Assembly: GCA_937924345.1 (NCBI GenBank)
Contig: CALDTD010000262.1
Location: forward strand, 1-6,209
Origin: an uncultured Flavobacteriales bacterium
Lineage (GTDB): Bacteria; Bacteroidota; Bacteroidia; Flavobacteriales_D; Parvicellaceae
Reading direction: 5' to 3'
Length of the DNA: 6,209 nucleotides
Part shown: positions 5,842-6,209 of the stretch, piece after piece
Position numbering within the stretch: the stretch's first letter is position 1
Layout: each line of letters starts with the position of its first letter
Notes under the pieces: model-generated
Databases searched by the model: none
What the model saw: the letters and a program-made list of their open reading frames with translations, nothing else
Told to the model about the DNA's origin: nothing
Translations under genes and position numbers: made by a program

Positions 5842-6209
5842 TTAAGATCCACAACTTCCTAAGTTGTTCCAACCTCCAGATACTCTTTCATATAAAGATC
5901 CTTGGAAAGTTACACGAGAACCAACAGCATAGCTTCTTCCACTTACATAAGCTGCAACACCACTACAAATATCTGTACTTGGTGCAGTTCCACATACTCC
6001 TAAGTTATTCCAACCTCCAGATACTCTTTCATATAAAGATCCTTGGAATATAACACGAGAACCAATAGCGTAACTTCTTCCATTCACATAAGCCGCAACA
6101 CCGTTACAATTTACACCACTAGTTGATGGTGGATACATTCTATTAATTCCTTGTATATCTCCAGCTGATAAACCGTCTCTTTGCACTGTGTATGAAGAAC
6201 CATCTTTCT
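5842..6209 (-). CDS. Probable astacin-family (M12A) metallopeptidase, C-terminal end, with two CBM5/12-like repeats
   Basis: The last 121 codons of a gene read leftward whose start lies beyond the right edge. The frame stays open past an internal GTG (6184-6186), which is not a credible start. The first residues (SYTVQRDGLSAGDIQGINRM, then YPP) match the C-terminal end of the astacin catalytic domain, which closes with a QRxxLSxxDxxxINxMY pattern. The zinc motif HExxHxxGFxHE would be outside the window, so activity cannot be judged. After a short linker come two ~40-residue repeats starting with CxGVAAY and ending with WNNLGxCG, resembling chitin-binding CBM5/12 modules. Each has one Cys at either end, suggesting a disulfide and therefore an exported protein. 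The protein ends at CGS with no T9SS sorting domain. Bacterial relatives such as flavastacin are secreted; the substrate here is unknown. Confidence 0.8.
   Translation of the reverse strand, partial: KDGSSYTVQRDGLSAGDIQGINRMYPPSTSGVNCNGVAAYVNGRSYAIGSRVIFQGSLYERVSGGWNNLGVCGTAPSTDICSGVAAYVSGRSYAVGSRVTFQGSLYERVSGGWNNLGSCGS
5848..5967 (-). repeat. CBM5/12-like repeat, copy 2
   Basis: Forty residues differing from copy 1 at only a few positions (N to S, I to V, I to T, V to S). At DNA level, 5867-5907 is identical over 41 bp to 6008-6048, at a 141-bp offset. It ends two codons before the stop, leaving only GS after the last Cys. Confidence 0.7.
5989..6108 (-). repeat. CBM5/12-like repeat, copy 1
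   Basis: Forty residues with the pattern CNGVAAY...GRSYAIGSRVIFQG, SLYERV, GGWNNLGVCG. The Y-x-x-G-x-x-V-x-x-x-G-x-x-Y...W spacing is that of CBM5/12 (ChtBD3) modules, though the usual leading Trp is Tyr here. Binding to chitin or another glycan is inferred. Confidence 0.65.

Noticed and set aside
6184..6186. GTG as the start of a small 114-residue protein on the minus strand
   Set aside because: The frame continues to the window edge and residues before and after the GTG form one continuous astacin C-terminal motif, so the gene is partial rather than small.

Overview
The window looks like chromosomal DNA of a marine-type member of the Bacteroidetes, most likely a Flavobacteriaceae species. 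The DNA is strongly A+T-rich. The large protein ends in a type IX secretion (T9SS) C-terminal sorting domain, a system confined to this phylum. The response-regulator gene has a Bacteroidetes-style TAnnTTTG -7 element and no obvious Shine-Dalgarno sequence. I cannot name the genus.

Layout: (1) 3-4931, plus strand: the 3' part (about 1640 codons) of one giant secreted, multi-domain, cysteine-free protein. Its frame is open to the left edge, so the true start lies outside the window. In order it carries the end of one Ig-like (BACON-type) domain, a jelly-roll-like domain, two tandem copies of a ~440-450 residue composite unit (ASH-type Ig domain, split BACON-type domain, nested 'FGYxW...GGP' beta domain), three ~120-residue repeats, and a T9SS type A sorting domain. 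(2) 4932-5070: a strong rho-independent terminator, then a promoter region with a 7-bp inverted repeat touching the -7 element. (3) 5071-5748, plus strand: a complete NarL/FixJ-type response regulator, apparently monocistronic and without a sensor kinase in view. (4) 5749-5841: a convergent intergenic gap with a perfect 10-bp hairpin that serves mainly the minus-strand gene. (5) 5842-6209, minus strand: the C-terminal end of a probable astacin-family (M12A) metallopeptidase with two nearly identical CBM5/12-like carbohydrate-binding repeats.

Two of the three genes encode probable extracellular proteins: a large adhesin- or protease-type surface protein and a secreted zinc protease with putative polysaccharide-binding repeats. 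The third is a transcription factor. This fits a lifestyle of surface attachment and polymer degradation, but each gene appears to have its own transcription unit, so joint regulation is not shown. I found no RNA gene, insertion sequence, CRISPR array or phage feature. The most notable structures are the repeated nesting of unrelated domains at one point of an Ig-like host fold, the dyad in the regulator's promoter, and the near-identical repeat pair in the protease.
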